From the NCBI GenBank assembly GCA_001692895.1, contig KV748205.1, positions 806,001 through 870,000 on the forward strand: a stretch of 64,000 nt of DNA. Direction: 5' to 3'. Position 1 is the first letter of the stretch, and each line of letters opens with the position of its first letter. This document shows, piece after piece, positions 35,240 to 50,080 of the stretch. The position numbers and the translations under genes are program-made. Under the pieces are notes generated by a model. It worked only from the letters and a program-made list of their open reading frames with translations, did no database searches and was not told the origin of the DNA. This DNA comes from Cenococcum geophilum 1.58. Taxonomy: Eukaryota > Ascomycota > Dothideomycetes > Gloniales > Gloniaceae.

Positions 35240-37379
35240 AAATCTAAGGTATATTATACCGTAGATTTAATTAGAAGTGGTTATTTCTTTATTAAGTAAG
35301 TGGTGGGCGTATTCTGCTACTATAGCGGCTTTAGTAGCCTTATTACCTATCTTATTATAAAATAGGGGTTAAATCTAATACTCCTTTAGGTATAGAGCGT
35401 ATACTATTTTACCTAAAGCTATATTTTTTAGAATATTTTTTAAACTTATTAGTAATATACGCCCTTCTAATTCCTTATTATTCTATTATTTATAGGCTTC
35501 TATCTTAAAGCGTATTTTTAAATCTACTTTTATAAGCTAAGGGTATTTAAAAATAAGATTATAATTTATAAAGTTGGCCGCCTAAAAGGGTTATAGGCTA
35601 ACTACCTTAGTATAGGTATATATATTAGCTACTAATACTATAAGCTTATAGGCACTATATAGTTTAATCTAATACTTATCTAGGAAGCCTATAATAAGTT
35701 TCCGCTACCTTAACAATAGAATAAGTTTATACTCTTTTACTAAATTATATCGTATAAGATTAATTTCAGCGCCGCTATTATATAGTACTTAGAACTAACG
35801 CGTCTTACCTATAAGGAGTATTATTTTTAGCTTAATAGTAATACGGAAGGTCTTTCCTTCTATATATTACCCTAGTTATAGCTAGGAGACGTCTATAACT
35901 AGGGCTTTTCTTTTTTTAGATTATTAGTGCAATTATTACCTAACTTGTTTTTTTTAATAAGATTTACCTTTAGGGAAATTTCCTTTTAGCTTCTTAAAGT
36001 ATTCCTATAAGGGTGCTAAATAGGTATTAGGTTAGCCTTAGGGGTCTTTTTTATTACTTAGGGCTCCTAACTTTAACCCTTTTAAAGTTCTCCTTAAGAA
36101 CGGCTTCTTTAAAGCTTGGGTCTGCCCTATATTACTACTAGAATGCCTATACTTTTAGTTACCATTTAGCTTCCTATTAGAAGAGGTCTAGTTCCTTATT
36201 ATATATTTAGCGTTTAAAACTGCTTATTTAAAATCCGTATATACAGTAATCCGCGGTAAGGCTCCTATATGCTTTATTTTATTATAAATTGCTAGCTTAA
36301 TTCTAGCCTAGATAAATCTAATTATCTTCTTATAAATACTACCGTTCTTATTTTTAAAGGGCTCTAAATCCATTTATTAAATATAAGTTTTTATAAAGTT
36401 TATAAACTGGTAGAAGTCCTAATAGTCTAGCTACGTACTATTCTAGAATTATTCTGTATTATTATATTATATAATATATAGATCTTAGGTCTAACCCTTT
36501 AGGAAGGTCTGTGACTATAGCTATATAGTAATTTACTCTTTATTAAGTTAATTAAGCGCGATCTAGTTTAGTAATCGGTCTTTAATCTTATTAATAATTT
36601 AGCATATACGCTCTCTAGTATTATCTTATATTATTAGCATTTTAAAGAAGTTATCTACTTTATAAACCTAATTATTTAAATACTAGGCGTTAGGTTTATA
36701 ACGAAGTTCTAAACTACTAATGGCCTTAGCTAGTTAGTTTATGCCCTGTTTCTATTTATTATAGGTACCTCTTTAAGTTTTTTTATACCTTTTTAGGTAA
36801 GTATTAGGTAACCCCTAGAAAGCCTTTAGCCTTAACTAGGTTATAAAAGAATTTACCTAGCTTAGATTAAACCCTACTAGATATATATTTACCCTTAAAG
36901 GGGTTTAATATATTTATTAATAGCTTCCTCCTATATGGCTTCTAAGAGCCTTATAATAGCTTCCTAATATCTATCTTAAAGGAGATTAGTATAAGGCTCT
37001 TAACCTTCCAAACTCGGGCTTAGGGAAGCTCCTATTATAAAGGTAGTATTAGTACTAGTAGCTAATACGGGTTTCTTAATAAGCCTTAGGTTTTAAAATA
37101 GTATTTAAGTTTAGTTTTCTAAAAAGGTAGGCCTGCTTAGCTTATAAGTAGTTTATATACTACTACTATACTAATTATAGGCTAGTAGTCTTCTAGGTGT
37201 CACGAACTTAGTTAATTAAGGCACGAGTATAGCATAACACGTATGCAACCTATATAATTGGATTGTCCTATAACGAGGATATTAAGCTGAGGAGCAGAAG
37301 GTGGAGGAGAGGACGTCTATATATGTGCGCTAAGTCCTTAAGTGAGCCCCTAACTAGATCCGTTACGGGTGCCGTAATA
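35240..37379 (-). mobile_element. Ty3/gypsy K, partial: LTR, gag, protease
   Basis: Reading leftward on the minus strand: LTR 37379-37198 (182 bp, ends TATTACGGCACC / GTTCGTGACA), gag about 37150-35990, protease and the adjoining segment about 35900-35380, then loss of homology near 35240. Its LTR end resembles the LTR of gypsy C (shared GACAATCCAATTATATAGG-like and TTAATTAACTAAGT segments), so K belongs to a related family. Reverse transcriptase and integrase are absent. Many breaks; old. Confidence 0.65.
37198..37379 (-). repeat. LTR of gypsy K, internal sequence on both sides
   Basis: 182 bp. To the left lies a 5' gag region; to the right (37380-37427) lies a 3' end with polypurine tract (AAAGGGGGGG on the minus strand) in the same orientation. 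I find no duplication directly flanking the LTR. Confidence 0.7.
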
Positions 37380-37427
37380 TTACCCCCCCTTTAAAAAAGC
37401 CTGCCCTTAAGCTTTGCTTAAGCGCTA
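37380..37427 (-). mobile_element. 3'-end stub of a K-like gypsy element
   Basis: 48 bp, on the minus strand TTAAGGGCAGGC followed by a G-run, like the 3' ends of gypsy C (25230-25277) and G (60670-60702). Cut off by the insertion of gypsy E. Confidence 0.6.
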
Positions 37428-37532
37428 TATTACGGACGCTTTAAGTATAATATTACGACTACTTAGAGAGGAGTTGGAAGAAGCTAGTTGGTTAATTTAA
37501 GTACGGTCTAGAATAGAGCCGATAGAACTATG

Positions 37533-37843
37533 TGTAACGGGACTAGCCCAGTTACAGTAGGAATGTCTTAGTGAAACACTTAATAGATAAATTCCGACGC
37601 TTTGACCAAAATTTACTAAATTAATTAAATTACCGAAGTCCGTCGAAGACCGCGTGTGCATATGCGTACGCATCGACTACTAAGCCCCAACTATTTAATT
37701 ATATAATTCTCGTGTATATTACTATATTCCTTTCTCTTCTTTACACAACGTCTTGTTCTTAGCGAGAGCTATATACCCTTAGATTTAGATAGAATTTATA
37801 TTATTCCTTTAAATCTTCCCTAAAGTCTCTCCGCGCCCTTATA
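37533..37843 (+). repeat. 5' LTR of gypsy D
   Basis: 311 bp, starts TGTAACGGGACTAG, ends CGCGCCCTTATA; pairs with 43195-43506. Confidence 0.92.
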
Positions 37844-40800
37844 TTACGTTACGTTAATACTAATACCCTTAAAATGGCAAATAAACTTAAATCCGCCACG
37901 TTAACTATTATAGCCCTAGTTAGGGAATAAATGACTATAATGCAATAGTCCTTTATAGATGCCTTGGCCTAGTAATAAACTATACTAGAAGCTTAGTATT
38001 AGTAATTAATTAAAGTAATATATAAAGAACTCTATAACGCTAAAGTACTTGCGTTAGAAACCCTAATAGTAACACCTATAAATAAAATTAAAATAACCGT
38101 ATGTAAACCTAACCTATTAAATACGAACCCTAAACTAGTAATAATAGCTTAACCTATACCTATAATAAACCTAGTACTTACTATGAAATCTAAAAAGCTC
38201 CTAACCCTCTAATATTTAATAAAAATTAAAATAACCTACGTCCCTTTATAACTAAGCTCCATCTTAAATTTTTAATAAACTATAACTAATACCCTACTAA
38301 AGCTAGCAAGATTAGCTATAGAATGTCTTATTTAAATAAAGACGCTGTATAAACTATAGACCTATTCTTCTATAATAGCACCTTTATTAATTTTAAAATC
38401 TTTATTTCTCTACTAGAATAAATATATAATAACGCTAGCCGCGAATATATAGCTGTTACTAAACTTAAAAACCTATAATAATGGAACCGAGACTTTACTA
38501 GTTTCTTTTTAGAATTTTTAGGCCTTATTAGTAAACTAGATTGGAATAAAGCTACTAGAGTTACTACTTTCCGCTAAGCTATTTTAGATAAAATTAGAGT
38601 ATAGTTAGTAGGTAGAGAACTGCTAAAGGACTTACCCGAATTTGCTATAATATATTAACAAATTAATAAGGACCTTTAATATAATAAATAGACTTATTCC
38701 CTAAAGCTAACTATACCTTATATTTAAAACTTTACGAAACTAGTATATACCCTAAAATATAATCCGTCTCTAAGACCTAAAAGCCTTATATATAACCCTA
38801 TAGACCTTAATACTACCCAATCCTATATACCCTTAGGAACTAATAAATAAAAAATATAAGCTATAAATGGAGAATGTTTTACATATAGAAAAAAGGGATA
38901 TATTTAAAGGGATTACCAAACTTACCCTTTTAAAAAGGTCCGCCGTAGCTTCTCTTAGTCCTTAAGTTATACTTATTCTATAAATTATACTTAGTTGCTA
39001 TAAAGTATTTTACCTTTAGTTAACTTAGAAAACGAATTATCCTAGGGCTAAATTATACCTTAAGATAAAAAGTGGAAGAGTATAAGTATCTAGGCTCTTC
39101 TAGCGCTAATATATAATATAACTCCCTTAATATACTTAGCGAAATTTAAATACTTAAAAAATAGAAGGAAGTATAAATCCTTATAGATAGCGGAGCTACT
39201 AGTATAGGCTTTATTAATATAAACTACGCGAAAACTTAACGCTTAAATTTAAAGAAATTTAATAAGCCCTAAGGCCTATAAGGCTTTAATAGTAAGCCTT
39301 TAATATATAGCGAACTAACGTACTACGCTTTTATAAAGATATAGATGGGCGAATACCTTAAATACGTTTCTCTATTTATAATACCCTTAAAGCATTATAA
39401 GGTAATACTTAGACACGGATAGCTGAAATAACACGACCCTTTAATTAGCTAGGTTAAAGAAATACTAAAATTCCGTATAACCTACTGCTAAAGTTATTAC
39501 TTAAAACACTACTTACTCTATAAATATATATACGACTATTTGAATTTAATATAATATAAATTGCCCTTACTATAAACCTTAAACTAATATAATAAAGTTA
39601 TAACTACCGATTACAGTAAAGAATGCGAAGATAATATATTAAAACCTCTTAAAATTTGTATAATATAAGCCGTACCCTTTTATTTATTAGTAAGAAAACG
39701 AGACTATAAGATCTTTGCTATAACACTAGAAGATATTAAGAAGGCGTTAAAACTAAAGTAATATATTAACCCCCAACCTTTTATACCTAAAGAATATTAT
39801 AATTTAATTAATACGTTTAAGAAATAATTTATAAACTAACTACCCCCGTATTAAGACGAGTACGATTTTAAGATAAAACTTAAACCTAGTATAACGCTAA
39901 AGTTTAGCCCGTTATACGGTATATCGCAAGAAGAGCTGCTTGTAATATAATAATACCTTAAAGAGCACCTAAAGAAAGGATTTATTTGCCCTAGTTAATT
40001 ACTATTTATCTTATTTATACTATTTATTAAGAAACCTAGAGGAGGCTTAAGATTCTATATTAATTATTAAGCCCTAAATGCGATTATAATTCGAAACCGA
40101 TATCTAATTCCTCTACTTTAAGAAACGCTTAACTATTTAGTAAAAGTATAATACTTTATAAAGCTTAACGTAGTTACTGCCTTTAATCGAATCCGTATTT
40201 ATAAAGGAGATAAGAAGTATATAGCTTTTTGTATATAATAGGGACTTTTTAAATACCTAGTAATGCCGTTTGGCGCAAAGAACGGTTTTAGTACGTTTTA
40301 GTAATATATTAATAATACGCTTTACGAATTCCTTAATATATTTATTACCGCGTATATTAATAATATTTTAATTTATTTGTTTTTACTTTTTAAGTATTAA
40401 AGGCACATCTAAATAGTCCTTAAACGCCTACGAGACGCGGGCTTATAATGCGATATTAAGAAATGTAAGTTCTATACATCTAAAGTTACGTACTTAGGCC
40501 TAATTATATCCCGCGATGGAATTAAAATAGACCTTAAGAAAATCGCTATAATTATAAACTAGGAAAGTTCTAGTAGTGTATAAGATATTTAAGGATTTCT
40601 AGGATTTGCAAATTTCTACTATTAATTTATTAATTACTTCTTAAAAATTGTTTAGCTATTAGTAAACTTAATAAGGAAGAATATAAGATTTAAATGGACT
40701 ACTAAATGTAAATAAGCTTTTAATGACCTAAAATATTATTTTACAACTACTTTAATTCTTACCTACTTTAATCTGGACCTTAAATGCATTATTAAAATAG

Positions 40801-42921
40801 ACTTATCTAATTATGTACTAGGAGGAGTATTATCGCAGTATAATAAGAACGGCGAGCTGCGCCTAGTAGCCTTTCTCTTCTAAAAACTTACCTCTACTAA
40901 ATTAAACTATAAGATATATAATAAGGAACTACTTATAATTATTAGATGCTTTAAATAATGGCGCCTAAAACTTAAAGGATTGTTATTTCTAATACGCGTA
41001 TTAACGGACTATAAAAACCTATAGTACTTTATAACTATAAAATAATTAACATAGCGCTAAATTTATTAGGCTGAATACCTTTTATAATTTAACTTTAAGA
41101 TTATATACTAACCTAGTAAACTTAATTAGAAGCCTAACTTATTAATATAATAATTATAGGACTTACCTATAAACGCCTTTAACGAATGGATTATAAATTA
41201 ATTACGAATTCTACTGCCCCCTAAATACTTTAAGAAACTATACCCTATATTTCTAGACGCGGAGCTTAATAAGAATAAATTAGAAATTAATAAGTGGGAT
41301 ATAAAAATTAATAAATTAATAGAGCACGAATATAAGAATAACCCCTAGATAGTAGATAAAATAAAAGTAATTTAAATAGGGAAACGGTAATATAAGGATA
41401 TTATACTCGCTAAATGTAAAATCCGTAATAATTAGTTGTACTATTAATAGAAGATAGTAATCCCAAATTCCGAACCCTTATAATTTAAGATACTTAAATT
41501 TATATACAATTCCCCTATAATAGGGCATCCTAGCTATATAAAGACCTATAAGATTATCTAATAAGTATACTACTAGCCTATAATACACAACTATATAAGA
41601 AAATACGTTTAAGTATATAGAATATGCGTGTGTAGGAAGACCTCTTATATAAAGAAATAAGGAGTACTTTAACCGTTATTAATTCTAATATAAAGATAGC
41701 GAGATATCTTAATTAACTTTATAGTTAATCTACCTAATAGTAATAGGTTTACGAATGTTATAGTAGTTATTAACCGTCTTATAAAAATGCAATATATAAT
41801 TCCTATAGACTTAATTAATACAATATTAGTAGCCAAATATTTTATTAAGTACGTCTTTAAGCTACATAGACTTTCTAATTTAATAATATCCGACTGTAGA
41901 AGCCAGTTTGTTTTAGACTTCTAGTAAGCCCTATATAAATAATTAAGTATATAAATACAACTCTTAACTATATTTTATCTAGAGATAGATAGTTAAACTA
42001 AAATTGCGAACGCGATTATAAAACAATACCTATAAATATACTACTCCTCCCTATAAGACGACTGGGAAAAATGGCTACTATTAGCTAAGTTTACTATAAA
42101 TAATATAAGAAACGAATTAATAGGCGTAACGCCGTTCTACGCAACCTACAGATAAAACCCTTAACTTAGATTTAAACTATAACCCGAAATTAATATAATA
42201 GGACCTATAATTAAGAGGATTTAACTAATTAACGTATATAACTTCGCTAATTAAATAAAGTAATTAACGGAACTATTATAAAGTAAATTAGCGTACGCTT
42301 AAATAGTATAGGAATAGTATATAAATAAAGGACGAGCTCCCGCGTGGGACTTTAAGGAAGGTAACATAGTTTACCTAAATATATAAAACCTAAAGACTTA
42401 ACGACCTTTAAAGAAACTAGACTAGAAGTTTGTGGGCCTATACTAAGTTAAGAAGAAACTAAGCCCGTACGCTTATAAACTTAAACTGCTAACTAAAATA
42501 AAAATAGATCTAACATTTTACGTAAACTTGCTATAACCCTTAAAGGGTAAACCTATAACTCACGAAGTACTACCACTACCTCTTGTAATTGTTAATAACG
42601 GTAACGGTTCTTACTTTATTAACTTAATTAATAATATATAATAGAAGATATAATCTAAATAATTTAAACTTCTTATTAAATGGGAAGGATATAAAATATA
42701 AACTTAGGAAACCTATAACTAGATTAAGACTAATACACCTCCCCTGGTAAAAGAATTCTATAAGGACTATCCTTCGCGGCCTACTCTAGCTAGATAGATA
42801 TAATATAAAAATAAATAATTGCTACCTAATATAAATATATAAAACACAATAGCAGGAAGCTTAAAATTAAAAAAGACTTAAAATACGTTACAACGTTTAT
42901 AATATAATTATATAATACACA

Positions 42922-43112
42922 AGATATTAAGGAACTTTAACCGCCGGTTAAAGTTATCTAATTAGTTAAATCTGCCTCGCTAAGACCTACTACAAAGATA
43001 TTAGTTCTGCTTACCGCCTTAACTAAGCCAATAGCGATTTTCTATTTTAGGGATGGAAAATCCTAATTAGTCTATTTAACGATAGAATTGGTAAAACTCT
43101 ATACCGCTACCT
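42922..43112 (+). repeat. Gypsy D 3' non-coding tail with blocks shared with G and I
   Basis: 42922-42988 aligns with 60447-60508 near the end of gypsy G (core ACCGCCGGTTAAAGTT); 42987-43112 aligns with 29415-29540 of element I. These elements otherwise have different LTRs. Confidence 0.7.
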
Positions 43113-43194
43113 AACGCGAAAATACAAAACGCAATAAGTTATAAGTCTTAACTAAAATTAAATTATTTGGACCTTCGGCTAAAAGGGGGGGTAC

Positions 43195-43506
43195 TATAAC
43201 GGGACTAGCCTAGTTATAGTAGGAATATCTTAGTGAAATACTCGACAGATAAATTTTAATGCTTTGACTAAAATCTGCTAGATTAATTAAATTACTAAAG
43301 TCTATTAAAGACCGCGTGCGTATATACGCACGCATTAACCACTAAGCCCCCAACTATTTAATTATATAATTCTTATGCATATTACTATATTTCTTTCTCT
43401 TCTTTATATAACGTCTTGTTCTTAGCGAAAGCTATATACCCTTAGATTTAGATAGAATTTATATTATTCCTTTAAATCTTCCCTAAAGTCTCTCCGCGCC
43501 TTTATA
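43195..43506 (+). repeat. 3' LTR of gypsy D
   Basis: 312 bp, preceded by an AAAAGGGGGGG polypurine tract; differs from the 5' copy mostly by transitions and one extra C in a C-run. Confidence 0.92.
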
Positions 43507-46500
43507 CTATATAATAAGGAATAGTAACCGAGGTTATATAATATAATCTATATAATTTATAGGATCTATAAGATCCGTAATAGAGTAAATAAAGTATACG
43601 TATACTATGTATAAGGAGGATTTTATAGGAGTACAGTTATATATTTAAGGACCCTTAATCCCTACCTAGATAGTTCCTTCCTTATAGTAATTCTTAGAAT
43701 ATAATTAGAGTTAATCTATTAGGCAACTACTCCACTAATTAATATTATATTGTTAACTTTAATTTGTATTACTTATATACCTAGCCTAATAATAAGCCTA
43801 CCGTAGTACCTACTATAAGGTTCCGTTATATAATTACTACCTAGTTACGGTATTAAATATAGAAAGTTAAATAATATACCACTAAAAGCAGCCACCACAA
43901 TACTATTAATGGCGGCAACTACTTTAAGGTTAGAAGGTGATACTAGTATAGTAGATACTAACTTATAGCAACCTATAACAGTCGGATAACTATAAGAGAT
44001 AGTTAACTAGTTAATAATAAATAATGCAGTGCTAAAAGAAAGGGTTAATAGAATAGGAGCAGTAAAGATTAAGTTACTATTAATTAAGAGGTATTTAGGA
44101 GAAAGATTAAAGCTTAAAGGATTCCTTATATAGATACACTTTAAGGTTATATAAGAAGGAGTAAAACTGCTAATACCTATAAATCGAATAGCCTATATAG
44201 GACTATTCTTATTAGAAAGAGTATTTAAGTAGTTTAAGCCTTACCTTATAGAAATATAGGTAAACGGAATAATAACCACTAACTAAAAGGTGTAATTTAT
44301 ATTCTTAAGCTAGAAAGGGTTTATAGAGCGACTTATACAAATATTTAAAGACCTAGAGGCAGTAACCACGGCGGAAAAAAAACTTTAAGACATTACGCAG
44401 TAGACCTTAGTAATTAAGTATATAATATAGTTCTAGACGTTAGCTATATAAGTTAAGTAGAATAATAGGGCGCTTATAGTATAGTATAAGTAAGGACTTA
44501 AGGCTAAAGTCTAGGATATAATTATCCTAATAGAAGATATAGATACCCTAAGGGATTTAATAAATTAAGCAATTAAGATTAATAATTAGATCTACTAAAG
44601 GGAGCAGGCTAAGCGAGGCTAGAATAGAGTTATATAGTTATATAAGGCGTAAAGTACACAATAACTAAAGCTAAGTTAAAAACTATAGTATGGCGTAGAG
44701 CTAATAGACCTAAGTAGTACTAAAGAAGCCTATAAGAGATAGAGTAAGAAACTATAAAAATCTAAAGGTTAGGGATTTAGTAATTATAGGACTAAGGAGT
44801 AGAGGCTAAACTAGGGATCTTAGTAGTAGAAGATATTTAGGTGGACTCTATAGCAAAGTTAATAGTTTAAAGATAGAGCTTATATAAATTATAGGAAATA
44901 AGGTCATTTTATAAGGGATTATAAGAATAGTTAGAATTACTATATAATAAAGGGAACTAGACTAATAGTAGAGGATATATACGTATAGAGGGATAATAAT
45001 AGTATACTACAAGGAATAAAAGAATATTTAATTAGAAGTTTTACGTTTTGTTATAATAACACATACCGAATTTATAAAGACGCTAAGTACGGTATAAGCT
45101 ATTAGCTATAGGAGCTAAAATCCTTAAAATATAGGGGAACTAACAAACTAGTTTATAAATTGGATATTAAAGATAATAAATTTAATATAGGTAAAATATT
45201 TTATAATAATAAGGTAATAAAGGTAGCTTACTAGGAGTATATAGACCTTAGAAATGTTATATAAGAGGTAAAAGATAATTCTACTATAAAATAGGGAATA
45301 TTAGTAGGGATTAAGACCCCACTAGATATAATATCTATTACTTTATAAAATATAAGAGAAGTAAGATAGTGAACTACTTTAGTACTTAATAAAGGCAGGA
45401 AGCTAAAGGCTTAAGATTTTTAAAATAAGATAAAAAATAACTAAGATTTTTAAGACAAGATAAGGTATACCTAAGGACCTATAATAGACAGCAACTAATA
45501 GAGTAGGGTAATAGCTTAGTTTAAGAATATATAAATAAGCTTAGGACAGAGTTTCCTATAGGTATAAGACTTTTAAAACAAGATAAGTAAGATTTAAGAC
45601 TTTTAAGATAAGATAAGAATACCTAAGCCTAGTTAGATTAAGGTAGAAGTAAAGCTTAAGTTAAAAGTAAGCTTAAGATTAAGAATCCTATAAAACTAAG
45701 ATTTCGAGATATAAATAAGGACTATTAATAAGATTAAGAAGTAAAAAGACTTTAAGGATCTACTTATAAGGCGAAAACTAAAAGAAACTATAGAAGAATT
45801 TAAAGTAAGAATTATTATATAGCAAGAATAGAAACTAGATAAAAGATTTAGTATACTAGGACGTACTAAGGATAGAGCGCCTATTACTAATAGGCCTAGG
45901 GTAGGTATACTAAGAGCTAAATAGCTTACTAAACTAGAAAATAAAGAAAATCTAGGGATTTTAACTAGGTTTAAAGAATAATATACTAAAGGCTATTATA
46001 ATATAGTAATAAAAAGATACTTCCTTACGGATAAGCCGTATATACTTTAATAGTTATACTAAAAGTGGTATAAATAAAGGCATAATAACGAGTGGGAAGA
46101 TTTCTATATATAGTTAGATAAGAAAGTTATCTAAAACTACCCTATTATGGAAAAGGTAATAAGTTATATTAAAGGAGCCTTAATTATAATATTAAAGGAT
46201 TTAGAGGAATAATTAGAGGACTAGAGAAGTAAAAGGCGTATTTTAGTATTTGCGAATAAAGTTATAACGTTTAGATTAATATAATAGAGGTTTAAATTTA
46301 AGAATAAAAATAAGTTAAAAGTTAACCTAAAGCATTAAGTATATTATATGTTGGTATAGATTATATATATAAATAATACGTGCAATATATATAGAGCACT
46401 AAAAGATAAGTATTAAAAATACCCTATAAGAATATATTAGATAGTAGAAGAATAGAAGTATTAGAATGCTAAATATATATATAGCTAGTATCTAATAAAA

Positions 46501-49500
46501 GTCTAGGAGTTAGGTAACTTAATACTTTAGCTAAAAAGATTCCTTATAGAAGAATGCCTAGATAGATAATAGTAGTAGAAATACCTAAAGAATATATATT
46601 TATAGTATATTAAAGATAAAAAGCAAACTAAGTATTAGCTAAAAGTGGACTAAGTATAATTAGAATTAAGTAGCTAATAGTTAGAAAAAGTAGAGGCCTA
46701 TAGAATTAGAGGGAACTAGTAGTAGAACTTTAAACCCTTAAAGAAATTTAAGAATGGTATCTAAATTTATAAGTTAAATAGCAAAATTAACAGTTTAAAG
46801 TATTAATAGATAGTAGAGTAATAAGAAACTATATCTTACTAATAGTAGTTAAAAGAATAGGATTACTATATAGAAAGAAGGAGTGTCCTTATTTATTAGT
46901 AATAAATTTAGAAGATCTAATAGCTTACAGCAAAGGCATTATTAATCTTAAAATAGGACCTATTTAGTTAACTATTAAAGGAAGATAGATTAAGATGTCT
47001 TTTAATATACTACTATTACAAAATAATAAGGTAGTACTAGGAATGCCTTAGTTATAGAAATATAATTTAAAGATTAATTAGGTTATAGGTTAACTTAATA
47101 TTAGAGATACTTAATAATATATAATATAATAATAAGCTAAGTTGGTATAGTACTAAATAAAAGCAACCTATAAAGAAATAGAGAAAGGACTAAGTTATAT
47201 ACTAAAGAGATACTATAAGTACGGCAAGAAATTATAGTTACTAGAGAGTAAAAAGCTATTAGAGTATATAGTATAGGACTATAAAATAGAGTTAGAACTA
47301 GAAATAAATCTAAGGTTCTTTTTAACCTATAAGCTTACTAAAGAAGAAAGTAGAGTATTAAAAGAGTTTATTTAAGAAAACTTATAAAAGGGATATATTA
47401 AACTATTATAGTTATTAGCAGGTTATCCAGTATTATTTATATTAAAGAAGAATAGTAAACTAAGACTATATATCAACTATAGATAGTTAAATAGCATTAC
47501 TAGAAAGGATAGGTATTCTTTACCCTTAATTAGTAAGATTTAGGATAGGATAAATAATATATAAATCTTTAGAAAGATAGATCTAAGATAGGCGTATTAT
47601 TAGATTAGGATTAAGGAAGGTAATAAATAAAAGGCAGCCTTTAGGTTAAAGGAGGGACTATATAAACTATTAGTTATATAATTTAGGCTTATAAACGCAT
47701 TAGTAATATTCTAAAAGCATATTAACAATATATTAAGAAAGCACTTAGATAAATTTATTATAGTATACCTTAATATTATTATTATCTACTTAATAACTAA
47801 GGAAGAATATAGGGAATACGTTAAATAGGTTTTAAAGAGACTATAAGAGGAATAGATGCTAGTAGTAATTAAAAAATGCAAATTCTTTACTAAAAGGACC
47901 AATTTTATTAAATTTATTATTAAACTAGGCTAACTTAGTATAGATTTAAAGAAGATTAAGGCTATAGTAAATTAGTAAAAACTAGAGAACATTATGTAGT
48001 TAAGATTGTTTTTAGGGTTTTATAATTACTATAGAAGGTTTATAGCGCAGTAGTTAAAGGATATTAAACTATTTACATAACTAATAAAGAAAGAAAAACT
48101 ATAGGTATAGGGAGAGGAATAGTAAAAATTATTTAAAAAAGTTAAAGAGTTATTTACCTAAGAGCTAGTTCTTAAAATCTATTAACTAGAACTAAAGACG
48201 GTTATAGAAATAGATATATTAGACTATATACTAAGGGCATACTTTATATAAAAATATTAAGATAAATAGCACCTAGTAGTATACTATAGTTAGAAGATAA
48301 CACTACCGGAGTTAAACTATAATATTTATAATAAAGAGTTATTAGGAATAGTTGCAGTACTAAAGAAATAAAGAGCATTCTTATAAGGTATAGAAAAACT
48401 ATTTATAGTTAAAATAGATTATAAAAACCTAATGGGATTTCTAATAATAAAGGAACTTAACTAAAGATAGGTTAGATAGGCAGAGATACTTACAGAATAT
48501 TATTTTAAGATTTAGTATACTAAGGGTATAGATAATATATAAGCAGATACTTTAAGTTAGAAAACTAAACTATAAAATAATAAAAAGCCATTAGGGGCTT
48601 TACTACAAAAAGATATAGATAGATTAATTAGGTATAATTACCTAAAAATTATAGTAACCTAGAAGGACAATAAACTAAAAAGAGTTTATAAGATACTAGA
48701 GAGCTTTTAAGTATAAAGAATCCTTAAGGCATAACTAAAAGAGTAGTTAAAATACTTAAAAGAGGAAATATTGTATAAATATAGAGAGATAAAGTATATC
48801 CTAAGAAGCATAGCGAAGTATTTTATAGAAGATTTCTATAAGGGAACGACTTAAGGATATAATAGAGCTAGAGGCTTAGTATTAAGACTTTAAGAGGAGT
48901 ATATTATTAATATAATCTAGGGCTTAGCGCGGAAAGTTATAAAGAAATATCTAAATTATTAAAGAAATAAACTAATAAGGCATAAGCCGTATAAAGGGCT
49001 ATAACCTATTAAAATACTAGAAAGACTATAAGAGGTTATATTATAGGACTTTATTATAAAGCTACTAAAGTTAAAAAAATCTATTACCGGATAAGATTAT
49101 AACGTAATTTTAGTAATAGTAGACAAGCTTATAAAGTAGGGATACTTCTTAGTGTATATAGAAGAAATATTAGCAGAAGATGTCGCTAGAATCTATATTA
49201 AGGAAGTATTTATAAAATATAGAGTATTAAGTAAAATTATATTAGATAAAGATTTAAGATTTATAGCAGTATTTTAGGAGGTATTCTTAGCGGAATAAGA
49301 AGTTAAAGTAGTAACTTTTACCGTATATTATCCGTAGACAGACAGTTAAATAAAAAGATTAAATTAGACACTAGAGCAGTATTTAAGGCACTATATTAAT
49401 TATGTATAGAATAATTAGGTATTACTATTACTAGTTATATAGTTTATATATAATATAACATCACAGAAAGAAATAGGTATATTACTATTTAAGGCAAATT

Positions 49501-49840
49501 ACGGATATAAGCTAAAAATATTATTATTACTATAATAAGTAAAGAAAACTAGTAGTATAGCTAAAGAGAGAATAAAGATGTTAATAAATTTTTATATAGA
49601 CCTTATAGAATTAGTAAAGGGAGTATAAGAAAGAATAAAGAAGTATTATAATACTAAGAGATTTAAGGGACTAGATCTTAAGGAGGGAGATAAAGTATAG
49701 CTACTATATAAAAATTTTAAGAGTTAATAACTAAGTAAGAAGTTAAACTATATTAGACTAGGACCTTTTAAAATTATATAAAGGATTTCACCGGTTACGT
49801 TTAAGTTAAATTTATTAGCTAAGATAAAGATCTACCCTAT

Positions 49841-50080
49841 TGTTCGTACTAACTTAATAGCATAAGTGAGTCGTATCCAGGGGCACGAAATACGTGTAGT
49901 ATTGTATGCTCGTTTGGATAGTGACTGTCGATTGTATAAAGTAGACTATGTAGTCTATATACTGATGCGCCTCCCCCCTAATTAGTTAGTGCTTTAGGAG
50001 TGCACTAGACGCGTAAGCGGGTGGTTGGCACACCGAACGCGTAAGCACGCAGTTAGTACGACAGGTGCTGTAATTATATA
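49841..50080 (-). repeat. 3' LTR of copia F
   Basis: 240 bp, pairs with 61867-62106; adjoining duplication CCTAT. Confidence 0.94.

Larger units (their letters stand above)
37533..43506 (+). mobile_element. Ty3/gypsy LTR retrotransposon D, complete ends
   Basis: 5,974 bp, LTRs 37533-37843 (311 bp) and 43195-43506 (312 bp), duplications ctatg (37528-37532) and ctata (43507-43511). Internal order: gag about 37870-38990 with a CCHC-like knuckle about 38876-38935, protease about 39170-39500, reverse transcriptase about 39900-40620, RNase H about 40720-41150, integrase about 41480-42350, chromodomain about 42650-42730, a non-coding tail about 42900-43180 and a polypurine tract at 43182-43194. Structurally whole, heavily broken by RIP. 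Confidence 0.92.
37428..43794 (+). repeat. Left LTR of gypsy E, interrupted by gypsy D
   Basis: 6,367 bp minus D (5,974) and its 5-bp duplication leaves 388 bp, exactly the length of the right LTR. Confidence 0.9.
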
